The position numbers were made by a program, and so were the translations under genes. A stretch of 64,000 nucleotides of DNA from CALZIK01 sp945787635 (lineage in GTDB: Bacteria > Acidobacteriota > Thermoanaerobaculia > Multivoradales > JAHEKO01). The notes under the pieces were generated by a model. It searched no databases and was not told the origin of the DNA. It saw only the letters and a program-made list of their open reading frames with translations. The DNA lies in assembly GCA_947259725.1 (NCBI GenBank), contig CAMYNM010000011.1:62001-126000 (forward strand), read 5' to 3'. Every line of letters starts with the position of its first letter. Position 1 is the first letter of the stretch. Shown here one piece after another: positions 17,259-26,114 of this stretch.

Positions 17259-18505
17259 AGAAGGTGTCCGCCTACCAGTTCGGAGCCTTTCGGATTCTCC
17301 TCGGCCTCTACCTGGTCTGGCACTTCGCCGGCGTGCTCCCGTACGCCGCCGAACTGTTTAGCAACGAAGGCGTCTTTCACGAAGCCGCGACCAATCCGAC
17401 CTTCCCCTTCTTCCCGAACCCGCTCTACCTATGGGACAGCCCGCGAGCGGTCGGACTCTTCGTCTGGGTGCTCCTCGTGGCCGCGGTTTTCCTGACGGTG
17501 GGTGTCTTCCGGCGACCGGCGGCCGTGGTTCTCTGGTTCGGGTGGACGGCGCTTTTTCACCGCAACAATCTGATCGCCAATCCCACGCTACCCTACGTCG
17601 GGTTGGTGCTGGCGCTGACCATGCTGCTGCCGCCCACCGAGCGGCTGCGACCGCGCTCGAGAGCCAGACCGCCGGGTTCCTGGTTTTTCCCGACGGCGGT
17701 CTGGGCCACCGGATGGTGGCTGCTCATGGCGGGCTACACCTACAGCGGCCTGGTCAAGCTGGGCAGCCCGAGCTGGATCGACGGCTCGGCGCTGGCTCAC
17801 GTGCTCGACAATCCCCTCGCCCGGTCCGGCTGGATTCGGGACGCGGCCCTCGCCCTTCCCGAAGGAGCGCTCAGGCTGGCGACCTGGGGCGCCCTCACCC
17901 TCGAGATTCTGGCGCTGCCCTTGGCGCTTGTCAGGCGAGCCCGCCCGTGGATCTGGCTCGCGACCCTCGCCCTTCAGCTCGGTATCCTCCTGGTGGTCAA
18001 CTTCGCCGACCTCACCCTCGGCATGGTCATGATTCACCTGTTCACCTTCGACTCCGAATGGCTGCCGGCGCGGCACTCCTCCCGCGGGCGCCACCTGGTT
18101 CTCTTCGACGGTGTCTGCGGACTTTGCGACCGCACCATCCAGTTTCTGCTCGAGGAGGACCGGGAGGGCGTTCTCTGCTTCGCGCCGCTTCAGGGTTCCA
18201 CCGCCGCCGGCTTGCAGAAGGCCATCGCGCTTCCCGACGATCTCTCGACGATGGTCCTGGTCGAAGACTTCGACGGCGACAGGGAGCGAGCCCGGGGGCG
18301 CGCGAGCGGCCGCTCGACCGGCGTGCTGCGCGCGCTGGCTGCGGTCGGCGGGTTCTGGCGCGTGGTCTCGTGGCTACGGCTCGTACCGCGGCCCCTTCGC
18401 GACGCTATCTACCGGGTCGTCGCCCGCTACCGCTACGCCTGGTTCGGCAAGTTCGACGCCTGCAAGCTGCCCGACCCCGAAGCTCGTTCGCGGTTTCTGG
18501 ACTAG
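17246..18505 (+). CDS. HTTM domain fused to a DCC-type thiol-disulfide oxidoreductase domain
   Basis: The 419-residue protein is a fusion. Residues about 1-265 form a multi-helix HTTM-like membrane domain (FGAFRILLGLYLVWHFAG near the start; NNLIANPTLPYVGLVLALTM; HRNN motif), related to vitamin K gamma-carboxylase membrane domains. Residues about 285-419 are a DCC/DUF393 domain starting HLVLFDGVCGLCDRTIQFLL, with the CxxC redox motif, and ending ARYRYAWFGKFDACKLPDPE. It starts at a GTG 13 bp inside the preceding gene. Its TAG shares CTAG with the stop of the convergent desaturase gene. Substrates are unknown. Confidence 0.86.
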   Translation: MRELKKVSAYQFGAFRILLGLYLVWHFAGVLPYAAELFSNEGVFHEAATNPTFPFFPNPLYLWDSPRAVGLFVWVLLVAAVFLTVGVFRRPAAVVLWFGWTALFHRNNLIANPTLPYVGLVLALTMLLPPTERLRPRSRARPPGSWFFPTAVWATGWWLLMAGYTYSGLVKLGSPSWIDGSALAHVLDNPLARSGWIRDAALALPEGALRLATWGALTLEILALPLALVRRARPWIWLATLALQLGILLVVNFADLTLGMVMIHLFTFDSEWLPARHSSRGRHLVLFDGVCGLCDRTIQFLLEEDREGVLCFAPLQGSTAAGLQKAIALPDDLSTMVLVEDFDGDRERARGRASGRSTGVLRALAAVGGFWRVVSWLRLVPRPLRDAIYRVVARYRYAWFGKFDACKLPDPEARSRFLD

Positions 18506-19326
18506 CCGTCGGGGTCGCCGGCCTTGCCGGCGGCACACGCCCAGCGCTTCCGGCAACCGATACAGGTCGGAAGAAACCGGAGCGGTGCCCGCTCGCTCGT
18601 GCCTCGCGTGTGGACGTTGCGAAACGCCAGCATGTCCTCGAACCGGTCCTCGCGCCAGTCGTCGAATCCGCAGGTCTTCTCGAAGCGGCGGGGGTTGTTG
18701 TACGTACCGAAAAGGATGTCCCAAACCGGAAGGTCGGCGAAGTTCTGGGTGTGGTGATCGTACTGGTGGTGCACCCGATGCGCTTCCGGGCGCTGGATCA
18801 GGTAGCCCAAAGGCCGTGGGGTCGAGATGTTCCAATGATAGAAGTACTCGGCGAGCGCGGTCAGAAGGGTGTAGACCGCCCCGGCTTCGACCGAGCAGCC
18901 CAGGAGCGGGTAGACGATCGCCGCGCTCAGGATCGAGTTGACGGTGATCTCGACCGGGTGCTTGAAGAACGAGGTCAGCACCTCGATCCGCCGGGGCGAG
19001 TGGTGAAGCTGGTGGCAGACACGCCAGAACCAATCCGACTCGTGGCGCAGGCGATGCCACCAGTAGTAGATGAAGGTCGAAACCAGGTAGGCGATCGCCC
19101 CCTGCGCGGCCGCCGGAAGATGGTCGCGCAGTGCGATCAACGACCACCCCGCGAGCCAGCGGTCCCAGGTGAGCCCGGCCAAAACGACGATCCCGAGCTG
19201 GATCAAGTTGATCAGCGCGACCCGAGCCCACCAGTTGTGAACCCTGGGAAGCTCCATCGCCGGCCAGAGTTTTTCGACGGCGAACATCCCGGCCGCCACC
19301 GCTATCAGGAGAACGATCATCATCAC
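18502..19326 (-). CDS. Sterol desaturase / fatty acid hydroxylase superfamily membrane protein
   Basis: The 274-residue protein has four hydrophobic segments and the three His clusters of the diiron hydroxylase superfamily: WWHRLRHESDWFWRVCHQLHHS (HxxxH and HxxHH) and PEAHRVHHQYDHHTQNF. An additional C-terminal tail with Cys (PTCIGCRKRWACAAG) is unusual. It probably hydroxylates or desaturates a lipid in the inner membrane. The start could be the GTG at 19326 or either following ATG. It lies 3 bp after the PIG-L gene in the same direction, after the carbamoyltransferase. Confidence 0.87.
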   Translation of the reverse strand: MMMIVLLIAVAAGMFAVEKLWPAMELPRVHNWWARVALINLIQLGIVVLAGLTWDRWLAGWSLIALRDHLPAAAQGAIAYLVSTFIYYWWHRLRHESDWFWRVCHQLHHSPRRIEVLTSFFKHPVEITVNSILSAAIVYPLLGCSVEAGAVYTLLTALAEYFYHWNISTPRPLGYLIQRPEAHRVHHQYDHHTQNFADLPVWDILFGTYNNPRRFEKTCGFDDWREDRFEDMLAFRNVHTRGTSERAPLRFLPTCIGCRKRWACAAGKAGDPDG

Positions 19327-19329
19327 GGG

Positions 19330-20034
19330 TCAGCGAAGTAGGCGGATGGCGACGAAGGCCTCGGCGGCGGCGACCGCCACCTGCGAGCCCCGCCAGCGGG
19401 CCAGGGCTTCGAGCGCTCCGGTCGAGCGGGCGTCGGGCTCGGGCCGCATCTGGCTCTCGTAGCACGCCGCGGCCTCGAGCTTGGTTCCCAAATGTTCGCT
19501 GATGTCCACCCAGCAGTTGGGCAGGAAACCGGCTTCGAGGTAGGCCGCGTTCCAGTGAGTCTCGGACTGGGTCTCGTAGCAGTAGATCTCCTCGATACCC
19601 CGGCCGACTTCACTCGACGCGCGCCAGGCGACCGACAGGGAGTGGAAGATCTCCCGGTGGTCCTTGTGCAGGTCGAAAGGAAACGGGACGTACACAACCT
19701 GAGGCCGGACACGCTCGACGATCGCCCCGGTCACCCGGTTCAGGCTCCAGGGAGGCTCCTCGGCAACCCGCGCCGCCGGGATCTCCTCGAACACTAGTTC
19801 GGCGACGCCAAGAATCGCGGTCGCCCTCGCGGCCTCGGCTCGGACGCGTGTCCAGACCTCGCGCGGCCACAGTGGATGCGGTCCGCCTTCGCCGTGACCG
19901 GTCACGACGGCGACGGTCACCGCGTCGCCCTCGGCGGCATGGCGCGCGATGGTGCCGCCCGCACCGAGAGTCTCGTCGTCGGCGTGGGGCGCGATCACGA
20001 GAATCCGCTTCGCGGCTGGGCGAGCCTCGCTCAC
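19330..20034 (-). CDS. PIG-L/LmbE-family N-acetylglucosamine-type deacetylase
   Basis: The 234-residue protein starts with ILVIAPHADDETLGAGGTIA, the PHxDDE zinc site of PIG-L deacetylases, and has the further motif FPFDLHKDHREIFHSL (third zinc His). It removes acetyl from an N-acetyl sugar conjugate, here unknown. It is a different protein from the BshB1 at 58.5 kb. The GTG at 20034 overlaps the stop of the carbamoyltransferase (GTGA). The longer open frame upstream lies inside that gene and is rejected. The context suggests tailoring of a lipid or glycoside. Confidence 0.87.
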   Translation of the reverse strand: MSEARPAAKRILVIAPHADDETLGAGGTIARHAAEGDAVTVAVVTGHGEGGPHPLWPREVWTRVRAEAARATAILGVAELVFEEIPAARVAEEPPWSLNRVTGAIVERVRPQVVYVPFPFDLHKDHREIFHSLSVAWRASSEVGRGIEEIYCYETQSETHWNAAYLEAGFLPNCWVDISEHLGTKLEAAACYESQMRPEPDARSTGALEALARWRGSQVAVAAAEAFVAIRLLR

Positions 20035-21800
20035 CGGTGCGATCCTACGCCCTCGACGCTCGAAGGGGCTTCGGGTTTCTCGATCAGAAATGCCCCGATC
20101 GCGAGCGCGTCGATTCCGGTACTCCAGAAGGTGCGGAAGGCGTCCCGCGGCGAGCACACGATCGCCTCGCCCTTGATGTTGAACGACGTGTTGAGAAGAA
20201 CCGGAACTCCAGTCCGTTCTTCGAAGCGCTCGAGTAGCCGGTGATAGCGAGGATTCGTGTCGCGGCTCACGGTCTGGGCGCGCATCGTGCCGTCCACGTG
20301 AACCACCCCCGGGACCGTCTCGCGGGCTTCGTCGGTGGCCTCGAACGCGAGGATCATGTAGGGCGCCGGACGAGCGTTTCTGAGAAAGCGGGACGCGGCC
20401 TCCTCGGTCAGGCTGGGACAGAAGGGCCGCCAGTATTCACGGAACTTGATCGCCTCGTTGACCCGGTCGCGAGACTCGACAGCGCGAGGGTCGGCGAGGA
20501 TCGATCGCGCTCCCAAGGCCCTGGGGCCCCCTTCGAGAGCACCCTGAAACCACGCCACGACCTTGCCTTCCGAAAGAAGCCGAGCGGTCTCGTCCTCGAG
20601 ATCCTCGGGCCGGCGAAAGGCCAGGCCGCAGGCTCGGATCTGGCCCTCGATCTCGTCGTCGGCGTGCGACGGTCCCCAGTAGACGTGCTCGAGCGGCTCG
20701 GGGCGCGCGCCACCGCGCTTGACCCATTCACCGATCGTGGCCCCGATACCGAGGCCCGAATCGCTCGGCACCGGAAACGGCGCGACCCGACGGAAGAGCC
20801 CGCTGCGATCAATCCGGCTGTTCATCTTGACGTTCAAGCCCACGCCACCGCCGATGCAGAGATCCTCGACGCCGGTGTGGCCGCGATAGTGGGTCAGATA
20901 CCGCAGCACCGCTTCCTCGAGAGCGCGCTGGGTCTCGAAGGCGAGATCCTCGTGCACCGGCTCGATCGCCGCCGGTCCGAGCCTCGGCGGGATCCCGAGA
21001 TGCTCGACCAGACGGTCCGTAAAGCGCTCCGAGTAGCTGTGCTTGCCGTGGTGGATGAACGACGGGTCGAGCCCGTAGTCAAAGCCCCTGGAACCGGTAG
21101 TCAAAACGCCCGCAAGCTTGTCGCGAAAGTCGAGGCTCTCGCGACCGTACGCCGCCAGCCCCATGACCTTGTACTCGCCGTCATAGGCCCTGAAACCAAG
21201 GTATTCGGTCAACGCCGCATAGAACCAGCCCAAAGAGTGCGGGATCTCGATTCGGTCCAAGCACTGGAGATCGGCGCCCCGCCCGTGCCACACGGTCGTC
21301 GAGTCGCTGTCGCCGGAGCCGTCGACGACCAGCACCAGCGCCTCGTCGAAGGGAGACAGGTAAAACGCCGCAGCCGCGTGGGTCTCGTGATGGGGAAAGA
21401 AGGTCAGCGGCGGAAGCGCGGCCCGCTCGATGCCGAAGAAACGGACCAACTCGTCGTAAAGGCGGCGCTCGAGAGCCGCGGGCTTGAACCAGGCGAGATT
21501 GCGAGCCTGCCACGCTCGGGTGCCGGCATCCGGCGAATGGATCTCGTTGACGCGCTCGTAGAAAAGCGCCATCTCGCCGTTCGCGTACCGTGGAGCGTCC
21601 CAGCCGTAGACGAAGCCGTCGATGTTGGCGATCTCGAGGCCGCCGATCTCGAGACACGCGGCGATCGCCCGGATCGGAAACAGCCCGCTGGCATGCTTGA
21701 ACCGGATCAGCCGCTCTTCTTCGACGAAGGCGACGACTTCACCGTCGCGAACGAGGCAAGCCGCGGGGTCGACGCCGTGAAAGTAGCCGATCAGGTTCAA
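20031..21800 (-). CDS. NodU/CmcH-family carbamoyltransferase
   Basis: The 589-residue protein opens NLIGYFHGVDPAACLVRDGE and has the Kae1-like metal motif PHHETHAAAAFYLSPF with VDGSGDSDSTTVW. Then come GGGVGLNVKMNSRI and the C-terminal carbamoyltransferase section (QGALEGGPRALGARSILADP, RAQTVSRDTNPRYHRLLERF, PVLLNTSFNIKGEAIVCSP). These enzymes use carbamoyl phosphate to make carbamoyl-AMP and carbamoylate a hydroxyl of a sugar, lipid or antibiotic. It is the first gene of a three-gene set with the deacetylase and desaturase. Confidence 0.92.
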   Translation of the reverse strand: MNLIGYFHGVDPAACLVRDGEVVAFVEEERLIRFKHASGLFPIRAIAACLEIGGLEIANIDGFVYGWDAPRYANGEMALFYERVNEIHSPDAGTRAWQARNLAWFKPAALERRLYDELVRFFGIERAALPPLTFFPHHETHAAAAFYLSPFDEALVLVVDGSGDSDSTTVWHGRGADLQCLDRIEIPHSLGWFYAALTEYLGFRAYDGEYKVMGLAAYGRESLDFRDKLAGVLTTGSRGFDYGLDPSFIHHGKHSYSERFTDRLVEHLGIPPRLGPAAIEPVHEDLAFETQRALEEAVLRYLTHYRGHTGVEDLCIGGGVGLNVKMNSRIDRSGLFRRVAPFPVPSDSGLGIGATIGEWVKRGGARPEPLEHVYWGPSHADDEIEGQIRACGLAFRRPEDLEDETARLLSEGKVVAWFQGALEGGPRALGARSILADPRAVESRDRVNEAIKFREYWRPFCPSLTEEAASRFLRNARPAPYMILAFEATDEARETVPGVVHVDGTMRAQTVSRDTNPRYHRLLERFEERTGVPVLLNTSFNIKGEAIVCSPRDAFRTFWSTGIDALAIGAFLIEKPEAPSSVEGVGSHR

Positions 21801-21901
21801 GTGAGGCCTCGCGAGGTCCAGCTACTGTATCCGACCGTGGGTAATGGGTCCGCTGCCCGAGGTGTCGTCGGGCGCGGGGGCCCGACGATACCGAGATGCA
21901 A

Positions 21902-21937
21902 AAAGCCCGTGGCGAACCGGCGACCGCCACGGGCTTT
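21902..21937 (-). terminator. Rho-independent terminator of the DUF885 gene
   Basis: A perfect 13-bp stem (AAAGCCCGTGGCG with CGCCACGGGCTTT) and a 10-base loop, followed on the minus strand by a short T run. It lies 24 bp beyond the stop of the DUF885 gene. Confidence 0.85.
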
Positions 21938-21960
21938 GATATCGCTGGAGAAACCTTCGG

Positions 21961-23841
21961 CTACGGTCCTTTGACCGCCGGCTGCGCGACTTCGGGCGCC
22001 TCGCCCTTCTCGGTCGCGATCCACTCGCGAACCTGGGTCTCGAGCACCCGCAGCGGCAGGGCGCCGTTGCCCAGAACCGTGTCGTGGAAGGCGCGTACGT
22101 CGAACTTGTCGCCCAGCTCTTCCTTGGCCAAGCCTCTCAACTCCTTCAACTTCAACTCGCCGATCTTGTAGGCCAGCGCCTGGCCGGGCCAGACGATGTA
22201 GCGATCGACCTCGACCACGATGTCGTGCTCCTGCTTGCCGGTATTGTTGATGAAAAACTCGATTGCTTCCTGCCGGCTCCAGCCGAGCTGGTGCATGCCG
22301 GTGTCGACGACCAGGCGGATGGCCCGCCAGATCTCGTAGGTAAGCTGACCGAACTTGGAGTAGGGATCCTCATAGAAGCCCATGTCCTCGCCCAGGCTCT
22401 CGGCGTAGAGGCCCCAGCCTTCGGTGTAGGCGGTGTAGCCGCCGAAACGCCGGAACCAGGGCTGGTCTTCCATCTCGGTCGCTATCGCGATCTGGTGATG
22501 GTGTCCGGGCACGGCTTCGTGCAGGGTCAGGGCCTCCATCTCCCACTTCGGCCGAGTGTCGAGCTTGTAGGTGTTGGCAAAGAACTGCCCCGCGCGGCCG
22601 GCGTCGAGCGAGCCCGGCTGGTAGTAGGCCGTGGTCTGCGACTTTTCGGCGTAGGCCGGCACTGGGACGACCTCGTACGGCGTGCGCGGCAGGAGACCGA
22701 ACTGCCTCGGCATCTGGCCGTCGGCGCGCTTGGCGATGTCCCGGTAGGCGGCAAGAAGCTCGTCACCGGTCTCGAAGTAGAACTGCGGGTCGGTGCGCAG
22801 AAACTCGGTGAACTCCTCGAAACTGCCCTCGAAACCGGAGTCGGCGATCACCTTGTCCATCAAGCCGCGAATGCGCTCGACCTCGGACTGGCCGATGCCG
22901 TGGATATCCTGCGGAGAGAGGTCGGTTGTGGTCATCTGCTTGACCTGGAAGGCGTACCATTCCTCGCCGTCCGGCAGATCCTTCATCGCGATCGACTCGC
23001 GCGAGCCCGGGATGTAGGTCTCGACGAGATACCCGTGAAGCTTCTCGAAGGCCGGCCGGATGCCATCCGCGTAGATCGCATACGCCCGGCTGCGCAGAAC
23101 CTCCTGGTCTTCCTCGGAGATGTCGGCGGGGAATTCCTGAAACGCGCGCAGCAGCGGGCTTTCGGCCGGATCCTCGACGATCATGTTCTCGACCTGTTGC
23201 GGAACGTCGCGTAGCGTGACCTTTGGCGGCGTCACCCCTGCCGCGAGGCCTTTCTCGAGCCGGACCATGGCGTTCGCGATCAGCGTCGGGATTCCCTCGA
23301 GCCGCGAGAGGATGTTCTCGAATTGCTGTCGATTGCCGGCCGGCATCATCGCCAGCATCCGGGCCGAGTTCTGGTGCACTCCGCCCATCTGGTTGATGGC
23401 AAGGTACTCGCCCAGAAACTTCTGGGCCTCGATGCTGTCGACCATGTCATCCATCAGCAGGTCGTAGTTGAGGCGATCTTCACCCTGGAGCTTTTCGCGG
23501 TCGATCGACTTGAGGGTCTCCAGCGCGACCACCGTCTGTTCGTCACGCCAGGCCTCGGCCTCGAGCGAGTTGTCGGTCCAGCGGTCGTGCCCGGTGGGGT
23601 GACCGATCATGGTGGCGAACTCGGGGTGCTCGTTCATGACCCATTCGAAGTAGAGATCGATGAACTGCTGAAGCCGCTCGGCCTCGGAATGGCCTTCGGC
23701 GTTGGCTTTGATGGCCTGTCCTCGAGCCTGTAACGCGGCTCGAGTCTCGGTGACCGGGTCCGGCTCGGCCGCCCAGGCGCGCGGAGCGGCTACGGACAGA
23801 CAGACTGCCGCGGCGACGGCCGCAGTGGTCAGTTTTCGCAT
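21961..23841 (-). CDS. DUF885 family secreted zinc peptidase-like protein
   Basis: The 626-residue protein has a signal peptide (KLTTAAVAAAVCLSVAAPRAWAAE, cleavage near AWA). The DUF885 body carries the HExxH-like zinc motif LHEAVPGHHHQIAIATE and the downstream helix YTEGWGLYAESLGEDMGFYE with its conserved Glu. LGWSRQEAIEFFINNTG and YIVWPGQALAYKIGELKLKEL are also family hallmarks. It is probably a periplasmic metallopeptidase. The ATG at 23841 has a near-perfect AAGGAGG 7 bases upstream, so the longer frame is rejected. A strong terminator follows. Confidence 0.9.
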   Translation of the reverse strand: MRKLTTAAVAAAVCLSVAAPRAWAAEPDPVTETRAALQARGQAIKANAEGHSEAERLQQFIDLYFEWVMNEHPEFATMIGHPTGHDRWTDNSLEAEAWRDEQTVVALETLKSIDREKLQGEDRLNYDLLMDDMVDSIEAQKFLGEYLAINQMGGVHQNSARMLAMMPAGNRQQFENILSRLEGIPTLIANAMVRLEKGLAAGVTPPKVTLRDVPQQVENMIVEDPAESPLLRAFQEFPADISEEDQEVLRSRAYAIYADGIRPAFEKLHGYLVETYIPGSRESIAMKDLPDGEEWYAFQVKQMTTTDLSPQDIHGIGQSEVERIRGLMDKVIADSGFEGSFEEFTEFLRTDPQFYFETGDELLAAYRDIAKRADGQMPRQFGLLPRTPYEVVPVPAYAEKSQTTAYYQPGSLDAGRAGQFFANTYKLDTRPKWEMEALTLHEAVPGHHHQIAIATEMEDQPWFRRFGGYTAYTEGWGLYAESLGEDMGFYEDPYSKFGQLTYEIWRAIRLVVDTGMHQLGWSRQEAIEFFINNTGKQEHDIVVEVDRYIVWPGQALAYKIGELKLKELRGLAKEELGDKFDVRAFHDTVLGNGALPLRVLETQVREWIATEKGEAPEVAQPAVKGP

Positions 23842-23848
23842 ATCACTT

Positions 23849-23855
23849 CCTCCTT
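23849..23855 (-). promoter_or_regulatory. Strong Shine-Dalgarno of the DUF885 gene
   Basis: AAGGAGG on the minus strand with 7-base spacing to the ATG at 23841. It decides the start and gives the correct signal peptide. Confidence 0.75.
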
Positions 23856-24037
23856 GCAGGTTTGATTGGTGGCGGTGGCGATGAGAGCGCCAGGTTGCCG
23901 CAGGCTGCACGCAGACGCGCGCCCTCGCAGAGAGCTTTCCAGTGTATTACGTAGCGAGAAAGGAATGGTTTCGGGGTGCTAGCCTCATGTAAAGGCGCCG
24001 CTTCAATGTCTCGCCCACTGTCCAGAGGAGATCCGTA

Positions 24038-24913
24038 ATGAAGTCCCGACCCGTCCGCAGAGCCCTGATCTTCACTGCCGGGCTGATCGCCACGATGGTC
24101 CTCGTGCTTGCCTGCGCGGCTGAAGACGAAGCCCACCTCAGGGCGATGGCGCGCGAGCACGCTGCCGACGAGCCCGTGGCCTCGCCGGCGACCGCTGTCG
24201 AGCCCCGAGCCGAGGTCGTTGCAGAGACCGTCCGGTACGCGACCCTCGCCGATGGCGAAAACACAACCGCGGTATCCGGCTACTTCGCCCGACCCGCGGG
24301 CGGCGGCACCGGCCAAGGCGGAATCATCCTCATCCACGAATGGTGGGGCTTGAACGACAACATCCGAGCGGTCGCCGACCGGTTCGCCGGCGAGGGGTAT
24401 CTGGCGCTCGCGGTCGATCTCTATGAAGGCTCGTTGGCCCAGGATCGCGACGGCGCGGCTGCCCTGATGCGGGCCACGCTCGACAAAACCGATCGCCTGA
24501 ACGACAACCTGCGTCAGGCCCGGGACTACCTCGCTCGGGCCGGTGCCGGGCGAATCGGCTCGGTCGGCTGGTGCTTTGGCGGCGGCTGGTCGCTCAACGC
24601 CGCGATTCACCTCGGCGGCGACCTCGACGCGGCGGTCATCTACTACGGCCGGGTGACCGACGACCGAGAGCGCCTCTCCCTCGTCGAAGCGCCGATCCTG
24701 GGACTCTTCGGCGGCCAGGATCGGGGCATCCCGGTCGATTCGGTCCGCGCGTTCGAGGTCGCTCTGGGCGAGCTGGGCAAGCCGGTCACCATCCATATCT
24801 ACGAGGACGCCAATCACGCCTTCGCCAATCCCAGCGGCACGCGGTACGACCAGAGCGCGGCCCGAGACGCCTGGGCGAAGACGCTGGCGTTCTTTGGCGA
24901 GCACCTGGAGTAG
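24038..24913 (+). CDS. Dienelactone hydrolase-family lipoprotein
   Basis: The 291-residue protein has a lipoprotein signal (GLIATMVLVLACAAEDE, lipobox LVLAC). The alpha/beta hydrolase body carries IILIHEWWGLNDNIRAVADR (oxyanion region). The nucleophile elbow is SVGWCFGGGWSLNAA, a Cys as in dienelactone hydrolases, with an Asp near LFGGQDRGIPVD and His in EDANHAFANPSG. Export and lipidation are unusual for a dienelactone hydrolase, so the natural substrate may be an extracytoplasmic ester. It is divergent from the DUF885 gene across about 196 bp. Confidence 0.88.
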   Translation: MKSRPVRRALIFTAGLIATMVLVLACAAEDEAHLRAMAREHAADEPVASPATAVEPRAEVVAETVRYATLADGENTTAVSGYFARPAGGGTGQGGIILIHEWWGLNDNIRAVADRFAGEGYLALAVDLYEGSLAQDRDGAAALMRATLDKTDRLNDNLRQARDYLARAGAGRIGSVGWCFGGGWSLNAAIHLGGDLDAAVIYYGRVTDDRERLSLVEAPILGLFGGQDRGIPVDSVRAFEVALGELGKPVTIHIYEDANHAFANPSGTRYDQSAARDAWAKTLAFFGEHLE

Positions 24914-24914
24914 C

Positions 24915-24934
24915 GGGTCGTTTCGCAGCGACCC
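24915..24934. terminator. Convergent-gene hairpin
   Basis: GGGTCG and CGACCC form a 6-bp stem with an 8-base loop, directly after the dienelactone hydrolase-like stop and just before the stop of the convergent membrane-protein gene. There is no T run, so function as a terminator is tentative. Confidence 0.4.
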
Positions 24935-24941
24935 ACTCGGC

Positions 24942-25490
24942 CTAGCGAGTCCGGCTCGCGGCCGCCCTCGCTCCGACCGCCCAGGCGGTGAGCACGGCAA
25001 CTCCCAGCACGCAAGCGGTCAGCGCCACCAGCTTGATTCTCGTGGCAGCGCTCGCAGCCGAGACCGCGGCGTCGCCGAGCGGCTGGTTCGCCGTGAAAAG
25101 TGACAGCTGCCCGATCTGAACGAGGTTCTCGATCCAGTCCGCGACCACGGCGATCGCCACCGGCAGGAAGCATAACCCCGGAGGAAAGCACCGGCCGACG
25201 AGCGCCCAGCCGATCAAGAGGCTTACCGCGAGGGCTCCTCCATAGAAGAACGGAAACACGAGGTCGGCCTCGAGAAAGAGCATCTCGGCGTCGAGCCCCT
25301 CTCTTCCCTCTCTGCCTCGAATCCCGCCCCAGTAGACCATGGCATCTTCCGTACCGTAGCCGCCAAACCGGGTGTTGAGCGGCTCGGGCGTGGCGGTACG
25401 CCCGCTTGCCGCGCCCATCACCCAGACACCCGCCTTGAAAACGCCGAACGGAACGAGCCACATCAGCGCCAACAGGGCGACTAGTCTCAT
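24942..25490 (-). CDS. Hypothetical four-helix membrane protein
   Basis: The 182-residue protein starts MRLVALLALMWLVPFGVFKA and has about four hydrophobic segments: near residues 2-22, FPFFYGGALAVSLLIGWALV, CFLPVAIAVVADWIENLVQI and a C-terminal VALTACVLGVAVLTAWAVGA. A DAMVYWGGIRGREGREGL loop follows the first helix. I do not recognise the family. The start at ATG 25490, 20 bp after the MoaB/MogA stop, is preferred because the longer frame is antisense-like and inside the neighbour. Confidence 0.65.
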   Translation of the reverse strand: MRLVALLALMWLVPFGVFKAGVWVMGAASGRTATPEPLNTRFGGYGTEDAMVYWGGIRGREGREGLDAEMLFLEADLVFPFFYGGALAVSLLIGWALVGRCFPPGLCFLPVAIAVVADWIENLVQIGQLSLFTANQPLGDAAVSAASAATRIKLVALTACVLGVAVLTAWAVGARAAASRTR

Positions 25491-25509
25491 GCCTTTCGTC
25501 GAGCGCGGC

Positions 25510-26022
25510 TCAGCGCTTTCGCTCCCATACCAGGTGCTCGAGCTCCGGGACGATGAGTCGGTCGAAGGCCAGCTCGACCGCCGCCACCGACCCGGGCACC
25601 GCAAAAACAAACACGCCGCGGGCGAGTCCCGCGACGGCGCGACTGAGCATCGCGGCGGCTCCAACCTCCTGGAAGCTGAGCATCCGAAACAGCTCGCCGA
25701 AACCGTCCAGGCGCTTGTCGAGAAAGCGCTCGACGACCTCTACCGTGGTGTCGCGAGTCGAGATGCCGGTGCCGCCGGTCGTGAAGATGACGCCGATGTC
25801 GTCCCGCGCGAGCCATTCGGTCAACACCCTGGCGATCTCGTGGGCCTCGTCGCGCACCCACTGGCGATCGACCAACTCGTGCCCGGCCCGTCCGACACGC
25901 TTCGCAATGGCATCGCCGCCGCGGTCGTTGTCGGCCGTACGGCTATCACTCACCGTCAAGAGCGCGCAACGCGCCATCTGGCCGGACGCGGAACGGCGGT
26001 GGAAGTCGGCTGACTCGCTCAT
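25510..26022 (-). CDS. MoaB/MogA-type molybdopterin biosynthesis protein
   Basis: The 170-residue protein has the MoCF-biosynthesis fold: CALLTVSDSRTADNDRGGDA near the start, VIFTTGGTGISTRDTTVEVV (the GGTG pterin-binding motif) and AVPGSVAAVELAFDRLIVPE. It adenylylates or activates molybdopterin for Mo insertion. The ATG at 26022 follows GAGGTG by 6 bases; a GTG three codons upstream also exists. A molybdenum enzyme cluster lies about 10 kb away, consistent with a need for the cofactor. MoaB versus MogA cannot be settled here. Confidence 0.9.
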   Translation of the reverse strand: MSESADFHRRSASGQMARCALLTVSDSRTADNDRGGDAIAKRVGRAGHELVDRQWVRDEAHEIARVLTEWLARDDIGVIFTTGGTGISTRDTTVEVVERFLDKRLDGFGELFRMLSFQEVGAAAMLSRAVAGLARGVFVFAVPGSVAAVELAFDRLIVPELEHLVWERKR

Positions 26023-26114
26023 GAAGATCACCTCGTGGGAAGTCTCTCGATGGTATCAACGCGCGCTCGCGCCGCCTGTGGAAACATGCGAGCCGTCTGC
26101 TACGATCCGCCGCC

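Noticed and set aside
19330..20034. Second BshB for bacillithiol
   Set aside because: It is a PIG-L enzyme but lacks the BshB1 hallmarks seen at 58.5 kb and is coupled to a carbamoyltransferase instead.
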